DNA of 64,000 nucleotides from Sphingobacterium olei. Lineage in GTDB: Bacteria > Bacteroidota > Bacteroidia > Sphingobacteriales > Sphingobacteriaceae. Location: positions 186,001 through 250,000 of the forward strand of contig NZ_SUME01000003.1 of NCBI RefSeq assembly GCF_005048855.1, read 5' to 3'. How positions within the stretch are numbered: the stretch's first letter is position 1; every line of letters starts with the position of its first letter. Below the pieces are notes generated by a model. It saw nothing but the letters and a program-made list of their open reading frames with translations. It made no database searches and was not told the origin of the DNA. Both the position numbers and the translations under genes were made by a program. This document shows positions 7,894 through 17,069 of the stretch, piece by piece.

Positions 7894-8212
7894 ACATGAT
7901 TACCTGGTCTATTTTAGCAACAGCTTTATAATAATCGACCACCTGATCGGCTGTACTTACAAAGGTTTCAATGGTAAATGAATTGTATTTCCCAGTTTTG
8001 GAATCTTTGGTAGAAATTTTCGTGCTGGGGTGCTCAAAAAGTTTTTCTATTTGTTGCTTTGTTTCGATTGAAGCTGGTGCTATAAATTTGAAAACATATA
8101 GGGAAGGGAATGTTTCTACATCGATCAATTTTTGTCTAAAATTCTCGTAAAAATCTGCCGCGTCATTGTTTCCAGGTATATCCTGTATCTTTATATTATT
8201 TAAATCAGCCAT
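7889..8212 (-). CDS. DUF493 family protein
   Basis: 107 residues, a small ferredoxin-like alpha/beta protein of the DUF493 (YbeD-like) family. Marks are FPSLYVFKFIAPA, TKISTKDSKTGKYNSFTIETFV and the closing VDYYKAVAKIDQVIML. E. coli YbeD is proposed to have a regulatory, ACT-like role; no reaction is known. A Shine-Dalgarno-like AAGGAG lies about 9 nt before the ATG, uncommon in this phylum. It is flanked by terminators on both sides and so is monocistronic. Confidence 0.88.
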   Translation of the reverse strand: MADLNNIKIQDIPGNNDAADFYENFRQKLIDVETFPSLYVFKFIAPASIETKQQIEKLFEHPSTKISTKDSKTGKYNSFTIETFVSTADQVVDYYKAVAKIDQVIML

Positions 8213-8273
8213 TTTATATATCTCCTTTTATAACGTATTAGCAATAAATGTACCTTTTTAATGTTAGTATGAA

Positions 8274-8296
8274 AAAAGCGACATTTCGTCGCTTTT
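8274..8296 (-). terminator. Terminator of the GH92 gene
   Basis: Hairpin AAAAGCGAC (8274-8282) / GTCGCTTTT (8288-8296) with a 5-nt loop. On the minus strand it is followed by a T-run, just past the stop at 8301. Confidence 0.8.
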
Positions 8297-8300
8297 CCGT

Positions 8301-10562
8301 TTAATTTTCCATTGATGTAGGCCAGCTTGCTTTATTTTTTCCTAACTTTTTATTTGGTCTATTAGACATCTCAAAAACCAGTTCACCTCCTTTGAGCATT
8401 TCATCGTGTGTAATGAAAACTTTGTGATAAGGTCTGCCATTGAGCGTAATGGATTTAATGTATATGTTTTTGGACGAATTGTTGTTTGCAACTATGGTGA
8501 ATAGTTTATTATTTGGCATGGTAATCGTCGCTTTATTTAGTGATGGGCTGCCGAATACATATTCGCCGCCAACCGGAGAAGCGGGATATAGGCCCATCAT
8601 TGACCATACTGCCCAAGCGCTCATTTGTCCGGCATCTTCGTTGCCAGCATAGCCATCTGGACGATCGTGATACATCGAATCCACGATTTGTCGGATTTTT
8701 TCCTGTGTTTTCCATGCTTCCCCAATGTAGCTATACATATAGGCGATATGATGGCTGGGTTCGTTTCCATGGGCATACTGGCCAATGAATCCGCTAGCGT
8801 CGGGTGATTGGTTTTCGCCGGTCATATAAGAAGGAGCCGCAAATAATGCATCGAGCATTGTGCCTAATCCGTTTTCCTTTGGAAATAATTTTGCCAATCC
8901 TCTAATATCGTGTGGTACAAAAAACGAATGTTGCCATGCATTTCCTTCAATGTATTGGCTTTTGTCAAAATCGTGCTCAGAATGAAAGGGATCAAATGGC
9001 TCGGCAAATTTGCCGTTTTTGAATTTGGCCCGCATAAATCCAGATTGTGGGTCAAAAAGATGTTTGTAATTTTTTGCCCGTTTTGTGAAAAGTTGATAGT
9101 CTTCGTGTTTTCCAAGCTTTTGGGCTACCAATGAAATGCAATAATCGTCGAAGGCATATTCCAGTGTTTTGGTCACACTGCCGCCGTTGACATCCTGAGG
9201 TACATAGCCATGTTCAATATAAGCCGGAACCTCACGTATTTGTTGAAAAGCGCTTGCACGCATGGCTTGATAGGCTCGTTCCGCATCTACTCCCGGCCAG
9301 TTTTTAAGAATAGCATCTGCTAGAACGGGTATAGCGTGATAGCCAGTCATGGTGTTGGTTTCGAATGTGCTTAAGTCCCATACAGGCAATAGGCCATTCT
9401 CATCGTAAAAGGAAAGCATGCTATTTAGTATATCGCTATATTTTTCGGGTTGTGTAATGGTAAAGAGTGGTTTCAATGCCCGAAAGGTATCCCAAAGCGA
9501 AAATAAGGTATAGCGCTGCGCTCCGTTGGGCATGCGACGTATTTCACCTTTGTAGTTCTTGTATTCACCATCTTGGTCCGAATACAGTGTTGGGGATACG
9601 GCAGTATGATAAAGTGCGGAGTAAAAAATTCGTTTTATATTTTCGTTGTCCGTTTCTACTTTTATTTTTGCCAGTTCTTTCTCCCATTTTGCAACGGCGT
9701 CATCCCGCACCTGATCAAAATCCCAATGTGGGATCTCCTGAAGTGCTGCAAGCGCCTTATCGGTATTTGTCGTCGATAGGGCAACTTTGATCTTTATACT
9801 GGATGAAAATTTAAATACCAGTTGTGCGTTTGCTGATTTTGAACCTCCCTGTGCACTATTGTTAGTGATCTCTAGAAAGGAATCGAAGTCTGCCGCCCTA
9901 GCGCCGTTGAATAGGTGATCTGCTATAGGCTGCGACGTGCGTAACGCAAAATAAACGTGTTGTTTATTCGCCCAACCATACGAATACCGATGTCCTATAA
10001 TGGTGCTGTCATTGCGGATTTCTATACGTGTCGATGTCGGACTATCCCAATTGTAGGCATGTCCTAAATCTATTCTCAATGTAGGTGAACCTGTGTTGGA
10101 GGGGAATGTGTACTCATGTAATCCTACGCGTTCGGTACTTGTCAATTTTGTTTGAATGCCATTATTGAATTTAACTTCATAATATCCGGGACTTGCTTTT
10201 TCATGCTCATGGGAAAATTTTTGGCGCATATCTATTTTTTCTTTTAAAATAGGGGCTAACATGGGCATGACGGCAATATCTAACCAATCGCCAATACCTG
10301 TCCCGCTCAAATGCATGTGACTGAATCCCGCAATGGAATCCGAAGAAATATGATAACCGCTGACCCAGTCCCAGCCATTTTTGCCATTATCCGGTGATAG
10401 CTGTACGAGGGAAAAGGGAACTGTAGCTCCGGGATAAGTATGTCCATGACCACCTGTGCCTATAAATGGATCTACATATTTGGTGTAGGTTTGCGCGGTG
10501 ACAGTGTAGCCTAATAGGCTGAATATAAACAACGCAAGAAATATTTTTTTTGGACTAATCAT
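8301..10562 (-). CDS. GH92 family exo-alpha-mannosidase (alpha-1,2-type)
   Basis: 753 residues from ATG 10562, which begins a proper signal peptide (MISPKKIFLALFIF...TVTAQ); the longer in-frame start at 10625 adds an unlikely leader. Mature GH92 signatures are YVDPFIGTGGHGHTYPG, LSPDNGKNGWDWVSGYH, GFSHMHLSGTGIGD, LWDTFRALKPL, HGNEPSHHIAYMY and GNEDAGQMSAWAVWSMMGLYP. GH92 enzymes are calcium-dependent inverting alpha-mannosidases that trim mannose from N-glycans or yeast mannan, in the periplasm or secreted. It is transcribed divergently from a LacI-type regulator with a palindrome between them, so that regulator probably controls it. No SusC/SusD pair is near, so this is not a full polysaccharide utilisation locus. 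Confidence 0.96.
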   Translation of the reverse strand: MISPKKIFLALFIFSLLGYTVTAQTYTKYVDPFIGTGGHGHTYPGATVPFSLVQLSPDNGKNGWDWVSGYHISSDSIAGFSHMHLSGTGIGDWLDIAVMPMLAPILKEKIDMRQKFSHEHEKASPGYYEVKFNNGIQTKLTSTERVGLHEYTFPSNTGSPTLRIDLGHAYNWDSPTSTRIEIRNDSTIIGHRYSYGWANKQHVYFALRTSQPIADHLFNGARAADFDSFLEITNNSAQGGSKSANAQLVFKFSSSIKIKVALSTTNTDKALAALQEIPHWDFDQVRDDAVAKWEKELAKIKVETDNENIKRIFYSALYHTAVSPTLYSDQDGEYKNYKGEIRRMPNGAQRYTLFSLWDTFRALKPLFTITQPEKYSDILNSMLSFYDENGLLPVWDLSTFETNTMTGYHAIPVLADAILKNWPGVDAERAYQAMRASAFQQIREVPAYIEHGYVPQDVNGGSVTKTLEYAFDDYCISLVAQKLGKHEDYQLFTKRAKNYKHLFDPQSGFMRAKFKNGKFAEPFDPFHSEHDFDKSQYIEGNAWQHSFFVPHDIRGLAKLFPKENGLGTMLDALFAAPSYMTGENQSPDASGFIGQYAHGNEPSHHIAYMYSYIGEAWKTQEKIRQIVDSMYHDRPDGYAGNEDAGQMSAWAVWSMMGLYPASPVGGEYVFGSPSLNKATITMPNNKLFTIVANNNSSKNIYIKSITLNGRPYHKVFITHDEMLKGGELVFEMSNRPNKKLGKNKASWPTSMEN

Positions 10563-10855
10563 GTGAAAGATAATGATATGACGGATGTATTTAATTACAT
10601 TAGAAAAGATAAAACCTTTTAGCAAACTTAGATAAATTTACCTTTATATACAATATAATCACTTTACATATTAAAAGTAAATTATTGGTTACCTTGAGGT
10701 AAGATTGGGTAGCCTTCAGAAGACGAAAAAAATCAGTTTTCCGCTGTTGTAGGATTTTTTGGAGAAAATTAAAAATATAATTTAGCTAAAATTATTGTCA
10801 AATTTTAGTAGATTGTGCCTTATTAAATTACTGTGATCAAAAATATACCTAATTC
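10563..10855. promoter_or_regulatory. Divergent promoter region with candidate LacI operator at 10689-10702
   Basis: AT-rich region between the GH92 and LacI-type genes. It holds the palindrome TTACCTtgAGGTAA (6-bp arms, TG centre) at 10689-10702, set inside imperfect arms GGTTACC (10687-10693) and GGTAGCC (10708-10714). LacI-family dimers bind even, central-step palindromes of this size, and divergent placement is typical of autoregulation. Use as an operator is inference. Confidence 0.45.
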
Positions 10856-11845
10856 ATGAAAAAAAGATTGTCTATTAGCGATATAGCCAAAAATCTAGGA
10901 ATATCAGTTACGACTGTTTCATTTATATTAAACGATAAAGCTAAAGAAAAAAGAATAAGCGATGCATTGACACACCGCGTATTGGACTATGTGAAGAAAG
11001 TGGGGTATAAGCCTAATCAGCTCGCTAAAAGCCTTCGTACAGGTAAATCAAAAACCCTGGGTCTGCTTGTAGAAGATATTTCCAATACTTTTTTTGCGAA
11101 TATCGCGAAGCAGATTGAGCAGAGAGCTTACGACCACGGATACCATATTTTGTATTGTAGTATGAATAACGATGTGAATCGCGCGAAAGAACTTATTCAA
11201 CTTTTTCATGATAGACAGATTGACGGCTTCATCATTGCGCCTACGGAGGGGCTTTCCGAAGTGATTCATAATTTGCTCAAAAATAATGTTCCCATTGTGT
11301 TATTCGATCGTTTTATAGAAGATTTAGATACCAATTACGTCGTGTCGGAGAATAAGCAGGGAGCCTATATGGGATCCAAATACTTATTAGAAGACTTAAA
11401 GGCGACAAAAGTTGGTATGCTTACTATCAATTCTGCACAAACACAGATGCGAAGTCGTTTGGATGGCTATATGCAAGCAATGGATGAGTGGGGTAGGGAT
11501 GCTGTCATTAAGAAAATTCAAGTTGATCAACCGAATGATATAACAATTGATCTGGTACGTGATTTTATTGTCGATAACAAGTTAGATGCCGTTTTTTTTG
11601 CGACGAATTATATTGCGATAACCGGACTCAAAGCAATTAAAAAGTATAAATTAGGTATAGATAAGATCGTTTCTTTTGATGATCATGCTATATTTTCGCT
11701 ATTCCAAACTCCCGTTACCTCGTTGTCACAGGATATAAAGGGGATTTCGGATCATATTATACAGATACTTCTTTCTGAGATCAACGGAAAAAGCAAGGGA
11801 TATCAGCATATAGTTATCCCTTGTGAACTGAAAGTGAGAAGCTAA
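10856..11845 (+). CDS. LacI-family transcriptional regulator
   Basis: 329 residues. The N-terminal helix-turn-helix (about 5-35: SISDIAKNLGISVTTVSFILNDKAK) and hinge helix (YKPNQLAKSLRTGKSKTLGLL) are followed by a periplasmic-binding-protein-like effector domain (about 60-329; FANIAKQIEQRAYDHGYHILYC, IDGFIIAPTEG, VVSFDDHAIFSLFQTPVTSLSQD). LacI-family proteins bind operators and release or bind DNA in response to sugars or phosphosugars. The adjacent divergent GH92 mannosidase suggests a mannose-derived signal. In Val-Ser-Phe the usual third residue of the recognition helix (VSRaLN) is Phe, so its operator may differ from the standard one. The gene stands alone, ending 19 bp before the convergent msrB. 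Confidence 0.93.
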   Translation: MKKRLSISDIAKNLGISVTTVSFILNDKAKEKRISDALTHRVLDYVKKVGYKPNQLAKSLRTGKSKTLGLLVEDISNTFFANIAKQIEQRAYDHGYHILYCSMNNDVNRAKELIQLFHDRQIDGFIIAPTEGLSEVIHNLLKNNVPIVLFDRFIEDLDTNYVVSENKQGAYMGSKYLLEDLKATKVGMLTINSAQTQMRSRLDGYMQAMDEWGRDAVIKKIQVDQPNDITIDLVRDFIVDNKLDAVFFATNYIAITGLKAIKKYKLGIDKIVSFDDHAIFSLFQTPVTSLSQDIKGISDHIIQILLSEINGKSKGYQHIVIPCELKVRS

Positions 11846-11864
11846 TTTTCTGCTGTCCTTAGTT

Positions 11865-12338
11865 TTATTGCTTTTTAGCAGGGACAAATTTCATAGAAAT
11901 AGAATTTACGCAGTGTCGTGTGTTTTTTGCGGTAAAACCTTCCCCAAGAAACACATGGCCTAAATGACCACCACATTTTTTACAAAGTATTTCTGTTCTT
12001 CTACCATCGGCATCGGTTATGCGTTGTACCGCGCCGGGAATTTCATCATCAAAACTTGGCCAACCACAGTGTGACTCAAATTTATCTTCTGAATGATAAA
12101 GGGGAGCGTCACACCTTTTGCATACGTAAGTACCTTTTTCCTTGTTCTCCAATAGTTCACCTGTGTATGGTCTCTCGGTACCTTTATGTAAAATCACATA
12201 TTCTTCCTCTGCCGTTAATTTGTTGTATTTTGTAGTGTCTTCCATATGTTGCTGTACTGATTGTGAGTTGCCATTCGTGCACGCACCTAACATCAACCCG
12301 ATTATTAAATTTAAAACAAATAAGTTCATTGATTTCAT
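11865..12338 (-). CDS. msrB: Peptide-methionine (R)-S-oxide reductase, lipoprotein form
   Basis: 157 residues. A lipoprotein signal with lipobox Cys20 (LMLGACTNG) precedes a complete MsrB domain (about 38-155). Both zinc-binding CxxC pairs are present (Cys73/76 and Cys119/122), as are HCGWPSF (90-96), the GGHLGHVF segment and the catalytic Cys143 in RHCVNSISM. The enzyme reduces methionine-R-sulfoxide in proteins; the lipobox places it in the envelope, where it would repair exported proteins. No MsrA domain is fused. It is monocistronic and convergent with the LacI-type gene. Confidence 0.96.
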   Translation of the reverse strand: MKSMNLFVLNLIIGLMLGACTNGNSQSVQQHMEDTTKYNKLTAEEEYVILHKGTERPYTGELLENKEKGTYVCKRCDAPLYHSEDKFESHCGWPSFDDEIPGAVQRITDADGRRTEILCKKCGGHLGHVFLGEGFTAKNTRHCVNSISMKFVPAKKQ

Positions 12339-12712
12339 TTCTATTTTATTTTAAAATAAAAGTAACAACGATTGCAAAAATAAATATCCCATAAGTACTA
12401 AATTACGAATAATAGAAGACGATAAAAATGATTTTCAATATATCATAATCCTACCAGTGTCATTTTTGAAAATTTTCTTTTTTTTTTAAAAACGGGGATC
12501 AGTAAAACGTTTCCTTACGACGGTTTTAATGGCTTAAATGGATATGTAATCGAATTATTTAGAATGAATTTAAATTGATAATTTGCGTCATTAAATTGTC
12601 ACTGATTACTTAAATAGTTATACTTTTGTGCATTGTTTTATGGGAGAATTCCACATTACAATTAAGTTAAGTAATTTTTATATTCATAAATAAATAGTAT
12701 AAAGTGCTAAAT
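12339..12712. other. 374-bp gene-free region upstream of the respiratory operon
   Basis: Very AT-rich, without a credible open frame. It must hold the msrB promoter (minus strand) and the promoter of the act/cox cluster. Apart from the -33/-7 match at 12596-12628 I see only poly-T/A tracts (about 12477-12490). The long untranslated leader leaves room for regulation. Confidence 0.5.
12596..12628 (+). promoter_or_regulatory. Candidate promoter of the act-cox operon
   Basis: -7 element TACTTTTG (12621-12628) with TTG at 12596-12598 as a possible -33 element. The spacer of 22 bp is slightly longer than usual. It lies 84 bp before the ATG at 12713. Confidence 0.5.
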
Positions 12713-13996
12713 ATGAGAAATATCTCATCCGTTTTGGGAAGACTTGCGAAGTCAATATCGATCAGTTTGGTATTGTTATTTGCCGTTACGATGACATCAA
12801 ATGCGCAAGATGTAAAGGAAGGTGCAACCCTTTTTAAAGCAAATTGTACAACGTGTCACAAGATTGACAAGAAAGTAACAGGTCCTGCTTTAGCAGGGAT
12901 GTCGGCACGTCACTCGGAGGAGTGGTTGGTTAGCTGGATTAAAAATTCGAAGGCAATGGTCGATGCGGGGGATCCTGCAGCTGTCGCTATCTACGAAGAG
13001 TACAATAAGATGGCCATGACGGCTTTTACGCACTTGTCGGATGATCAGATCAAGAGTATTATTGCGTATGTGCAAGACGAGGAAGTTAAATTAGCGGAAA
13101 AAGCTAATAATCCTCCTGTGGATGGTGGTGCCGGGCAAAGTAGTGGAGCTAATAACTTCATGATTTTTGGTTTGGTGGCAATCTTGATTCTAGCAATCGG
13201 TGTTGTGATTGTTTTAAACCGTGTAACCCGTACGCTGGAAAAGGTACTTATTAATAATCAGGCGGCCATTCAAGCGGCGCAAGCTAGCCAAGAAACATAT
13301 GCGGAAAGCCGCAATGCAAAATTCGCAAAAGCATTTTTGAAAAACAAAAAGTTAGTAGGTTTTGCGGTTTTAATGCTAGTTGCTTTATTGGCAGTAGTAG
13401 GATGGCGTACCATGTGGAATATCGGTGTGCATGAAGGGTATCAGCCCGTACAGCCAATTAAATTTTCGCATCAAATCCATGCTGGGGTAAATCAAATTGA
13501 CTGTCAATACTGTCATGGCGGGGCATTTAAATCGAAGAACGCGTCAATCCCCTCTGCAAATGTGTGTATGAACTGTCATAATACAGTAACGGCTTCGGAT
13601 CACTATGATGGTGAGCTTTCTCCGGAGATCGCAAAACTATATCGTGCGGTAGATTTTAATCCAGATACACGTGAGTATGGCAGCAATCCAAGACCTATTG
13701 AATGGGTAAGAATTCATAATCTTCCAGATTTTGCCTATTTCAATCACTCGCAACACGTTTCAGTAGCTGGTGTAGAATGTCAAACGTGTCACGGCCCGAT
13801 CGAGACAATGGAAGAGGTATACCAATATTCTCCGTTAACGATGAAATGGTGTGTGGATTGTCATAAGACTACTGAAGTGAATGCGGATAATGCATACTAC
13901 GATCAATTGATTGAAGCGCACGAAAAATTGAAAAAGGGTGAGAAAATGACTGCAGCCATGATCGGTGGTCTGGAATGTGGAAAATGTCACTATTAA
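12713..13996 (+). CDS. actA: Alternative complex III subunit ActA, multiheme cytochrome c with fused monoheme domain
   Basis: 427 residues from ATG 12713 (a GTG at 12704 is in frame). Signal peptide about 1-32; an N-terminal monoheme cytochrome c domain with CTTCH (Cys45) and a later Met-rich segment; two membrane segments (about 144-170 and 212-232); then a C-terminal pentaheme region with CQYCH, CMNCH, CQTCH, CVDCH and CGKCH, the last ending the protein. In alternative complex III, ActA receives electrons from ActB and passes them to a cytochrome c or directly to the oxidase. Six heme motifs are present in total, against five in the core family definition. It is the first gene of a long co-directional cluster. 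Confidence 0.93.
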   Translation: MRNISSVLGRLAKSISISLVLLFAVTMTSNAQDVKEGATLFKANCTTCHKIDKKVTGPALAGMSARHSEEWLVSWIKNSKAMVDAGDPAAVAIYEEYNKMAMTAFTHLSDDQIKSIIAYVQDEEVKLAEKANNPPVDGGAGQSSGANNFMIFGLVAILILAIGVVIVLNRVTRTLEKVLINNQAAIQAAQASQETYAESRNAKFAKAFLKNKKLVGFAVLMLVALLAVVGWRTMWNIGVHEGYQPVQPIKFSHQIHAGVNQIDCQYCHGGAFKSKNASIPSANVCMNCHNTVTASDHYDGELSPEIAKLYRAVDFNPDTREYGSNPRPIEWVRIHNLPDFAYFNHSQHVSVAGVECQTCHGPIETMEEVYQYSPLTMKWCVDCHKTTEVNADNAYYDQLIEAHEKLKKGEKMTAAMIGGLECGKCHY

Positions 13997-14034
13997 TAAT
14001 TAATTAGGAAAACGCAATCTTATATACAGCTTAA

Positions 14035-17000
14035 ATGGATAGCAATAAAAAATATTGGAAAGGTTTAGAAGAGTTAAATCAAACTCCTGCTTTCGTAGAA
14101 AGCAATAAGGGGGAGTTTGCTGAACCTATTCCTGTAGAAGATGTATTAAATGAAGCAGGTTTAAGTACAAGAACGCCACGACGTGACTTTTTGAAAGCTT
14201 TAGGGTTCGGTTTAGGAGCTGTAACATTGGCAGCTTGTAACCGTACACCTATTCATAAGGCAGTGCCTTATGTGATTAAGCCGGAAGAAGTTACACCGGG
14301 TATACCTAATTTCTATGCTTCCTCTTTTAATGGACAAAGTGTATTAGTAAGGACACGTGAAGGTCGTCCTATTTCGATTGAAGCTAATCCGAATGCAATT
14401 GGTTTAAATCAGGGAACGGATGCACCTACAGTGGCTTCTGTTTTGGATTTATACGATATGTCCAAATTGCAGAATCCACAAATCGGTGGTAAAGATGTCG
14501 AATGGTCTAAATTAGATAGTACCGTTATTGCTTCTTTGGATAAAGCCGCAGCTGCAGGCAAGCAGATTACAATTGTTTCGAATACAGTGAATTCGCCAAC
14601 AACGTTAGCTACGATAGCGAAATTGGCGGCCAAATACCCGACAACTTCTCATATTCAAGTTGATGCGATTTCCTATAGCGGTATTATCGAAGCGAATAGA
14701 AATTCATTTGGTAAAGCTGTAGTACCTTCATACCACTTTGCGAATGCGCAAGTTGTGGTTTCTGTAGCAGCGGATTTCTTAGGGTCGTGGTTGGCAGGTG
14801 AAGAACATACACAAGATTATATTAAAAACCGTGACTACAAGTCATTGAAAAATGGTAAGATGTCACGTCATATTCAGTTCGAATCAGGATTGAGCATGAC
14901 AGGATCTAATGCTGATGTGCGTATCGCTATCAAACCGTCGGAAGAAGGAGCTGTTTTAATCGCGTTATATAATGAGATTAGTGGTCAGAACGTAGCAGGT
15001 GGTACGACAAATGCAAAAGCACAGACTGCGATCAAATTAGCGGCTAAAGAGTTAACCAATTCAAGAGGTGCGGCAGTAGTAGTAGCTGGATCGAATGATA
15101 TAAATACGCAGACATTAGTCAATGCGATCAACACACAATTGGGTGCTTACGGTGCAATTATTGACTTAGACAATTATTCTAAACAATATCAGGGTTCAGA
15201 TGCCGCTTTCCAACAGTTCTTAACAGCAGCTAAGACTGGTCAGGTAGGTGTTGCATTTTTCTTGAATAGCAATCCGATTTACGATTATTTCAATGCCGCC
15301 GATGTAAAAGCTGCTTTAGCGAAGGTAGACTTTAGCTTGTCTTTCGCTGATCGCGCAGATGAAACTGCTTCGGAATTAAAAGCAATTGCACCGGCTTCCA
15401 CATTCCTGGAATCTTGGGGTGATGCTTCCGCCAAAGAAGGATTATTTACGATAGTACAACCTACTATCAATCCGGTATTTAACACCAGACAAGCTGAGCA
15501 AAGCTTGTTGGTATGGGCCGGAGATACAATTTCTATTTACGACTTTGTAAAATTGAATTGGGAAACCAACATTCTTCCAGGTACAGGTAAAGCATGGAAA
15601 GATGTATTGCAAGCTGGTTTCGTATATAAAGGTTCGGCCACAGGGTCATCCTATTCTGCTAATGTAGATGTGAATTCGGTAGCTTCCGCTATCGTAAGCG
15701 ACAGCAAGAAAATTGCTGGAGAGGTAGAATTGAAATTATACGAATCTACTGTCATGCGTGATGGACGCTATGCAAATAACGCATACCTACAAGAGTTACC
15801 TGATCCTGTATCTAAAGTAACTTGGGATAATTACGCAGCCATTAATCCTAAGTTTGCAGAAGAGTTGGGCTTAGGCGAACATGGTAAAGTTACTGTGGAG
15901 GCGAATGGTCAATCTATTGATCTGCCAGTCGTGTTGCAACCTGGTCAGACTATGGGTACGGTTTCGGTCGCATTGGGTTACGGTCGGACGAAAGTAGGCA
16001 AAGCTGGTAATGAAGTTGGAAAGAATGCTTTCCCATTAACAAGCTTGGTAAATGGTACTGTACAATTGGCTGCACAAGCTAAAGTTTCTAAAGCTGCAGG
16101 TACTTACGAGTTAGCACAGACACAAACACATCATACGATTGAAGGCCGTAATATTATTCGCGAAACTACTTTCGCTAAATATTTAAAAGATCCGAATTCA
16201 GAGTCAGGTCGTTTTGCGGATTCGCATAAAACGTATGATTTATGGAATAAATTTGAGCAACCGGGTCATAAATGGGTGATGGCGATTGACTTGAATGCCT
16301 GTACAGGTTGTGGTTCATGTATCGTCGCATGTAACGTAGAAAATAATATTCCGGTTGTAGGACGTGACGAGGTACGCCGTCGTCGTGAAATGCACTGGTT
16401 ACGTATCGACCGTTACTATACAATCGAAGAAAACGGTACTAGATTCACAAAAGAGAAAGAGATCGCGGATATTCAAGATTTCGAAAATGTAACAGTGGTG
16501 CACCAACCGATGTTGTGTCAACACTGTGAGCATGCTCCATGTGAAACTGTTTGTCCGGTATTAGCGACTGTTCACTCTTCAGAAGGTCTTAATCATATGG
16601 CGTACAACCGTTGTTTCGGTACACGTTACTGTGCGAACAACTGTCCATATAAAGTGCGTCGTTTCAACTGGTTTAACTACTGGAATGATTCACGTTTCGA
16701 CAATTACTTAAATAACGAGTTTACACAATTGGTATTGAATCCTGACGTAACTACACGTTCTCGTGGGGTGATGGAAAAATGTTCAATGTGTATACAACGT
16801 ATTCAAGGTGGTAAATTGCAAGCGAAAATCGAAAATCGTAAATTGAAAGATGGCGATGTGAAAATGGCATGTCAAGCAGCATGTTCTGCAAATGCAATTA
16901 TCTTCGGTGATGCTAACGATCCGGAATCAGAAGTTTCAAAAGCACTACGCAATGAGCGTGTTTACTACGTATTGGAAGAAATCAATGTTCAACCGAACAT

Positions 17001-17040
17001 CGGTTATATGACTAAAGTAAGAAATACATTTGAAGCGTAA
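14035..17040 (+). CDS. actB: Alternative complex III subunit ActB, molybdopterin-oxidoreductase-like and iron-sulfur protein
   Basis: 1001 residues. A twin-arginine-like motif TPRRDFLKALGFG (48-60) runs into a lipobox Cys68 (LAACNRT), so folded export and lipid anchoring are likely. Residues about 80-700 match the molybdopterin oxidoreductase fold, which carries no Mo cofactor in known ActB. The C-terminal part (about 745-985) is a ferredoxin-type domain with CTGCGSCIVAC, CQHCEHAPCETVC, CFGTRYCANNCPY and CSMC...CQAAC, enough for four Fe-S clusters. It passes electrons from quinol oxidised at ActC/ActF to the ActA hemes, on the periplasmic face. Confidence 0.96.
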   Translation: MDSNKKYWKGLEELNQTPAFVESNKGEFAEPIPVEDVLNEAGLSTRTPRRDFLKALGFGLGAVTLAACNRTPIHKAVPYVIKPEEVTPGIPNFYASSFNGQSVLVRTREGRPISIEANPNAIGLNQGTDAPTVASVLDLYDMSKLQNPQIGGKDVEWSKLDSTVIASLDKAAAAGKQITIVSNTVNSPTTLATIAKLAAKYPTTSHIQVDAISYSGIIEANRNSFGKAVVPSYHFANAQVVVSVAADFLGSWLAGEEHTQDYIKNRDYKSLKNGKMSRHIQFESGLSMTGSNADVRIAIKPSEEGAVLIALYNEISGQNVAGGTTNAKAQTAIKLAAKELTNSRGAAVVVAGSNDINTQTLVNAINTQLGAYGAIIDLDNYSKQYQGSDAAFQQFLTAAKTGQVGVAFFLNSNPIYDYFNAADVKAALAKVDFSLSFADRADETASELKAIAPASTFLESWGDASAKEGLFTIVQPTINPVFNTRQAEQSLLVWAGDTISIYDFVKLNWETNILPGTGKAWKDVLQAGFVYKGSATGSSYSANVDVNSVASAIVSDSKKIAGEVELKLYESTVMRDGRYANNAYLQELPDPVSKVTWDNYAAINPKFAEELGLGEHGKVTVEANGQSIDLPVVLQPGQTMGTVSVALGYGRTKVGKAGNEVGKNAFPLTSLVNGTVQLAAQAKVSKAAGTYELAQTQTHHTIEGRNIIRETTFAKYLKDPNSESGRFADSHKTYDLWNKFEQPGHKWVMAIDLNACTGCGSCIVACNVENNIPVVGRDEVRRRREMHWLRIDRYYTIEENGTRFTKEKEIADIQDFENVTVVHQPMLCQHCEHAPCETVCPVLATVHSSEGLNHMAYNRCFGTRYCANNCPYKVRRFNWFNYWNDSRFDNYLNNEFTQLVLNPDVTTRSRGVMEKCSMCIQRIQGGKLQAKIENRKLKDGDVKMACQAACSANAIIFGDANDPESEVSKALRNERVYYVLEEINVQPNIGYMTKVRNTFEA

Positions 17041-17069
17041 TTTTATTCAATATCTGAAATAAAAAAACT

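Noticed and set aside
8533-9134. Several overlapping plus- and minus-strand ORFs of 60-83 residues inside the GH92 gene
   Set aside because: They lie fully within a well-supported GH92 coding region in other frames and carry no domain text.
10563-10625. Longer N-terminus of the GH92 protein
   Set aside because: It would add 21 residues before a complete signal peptide beginning at ATG 10562.
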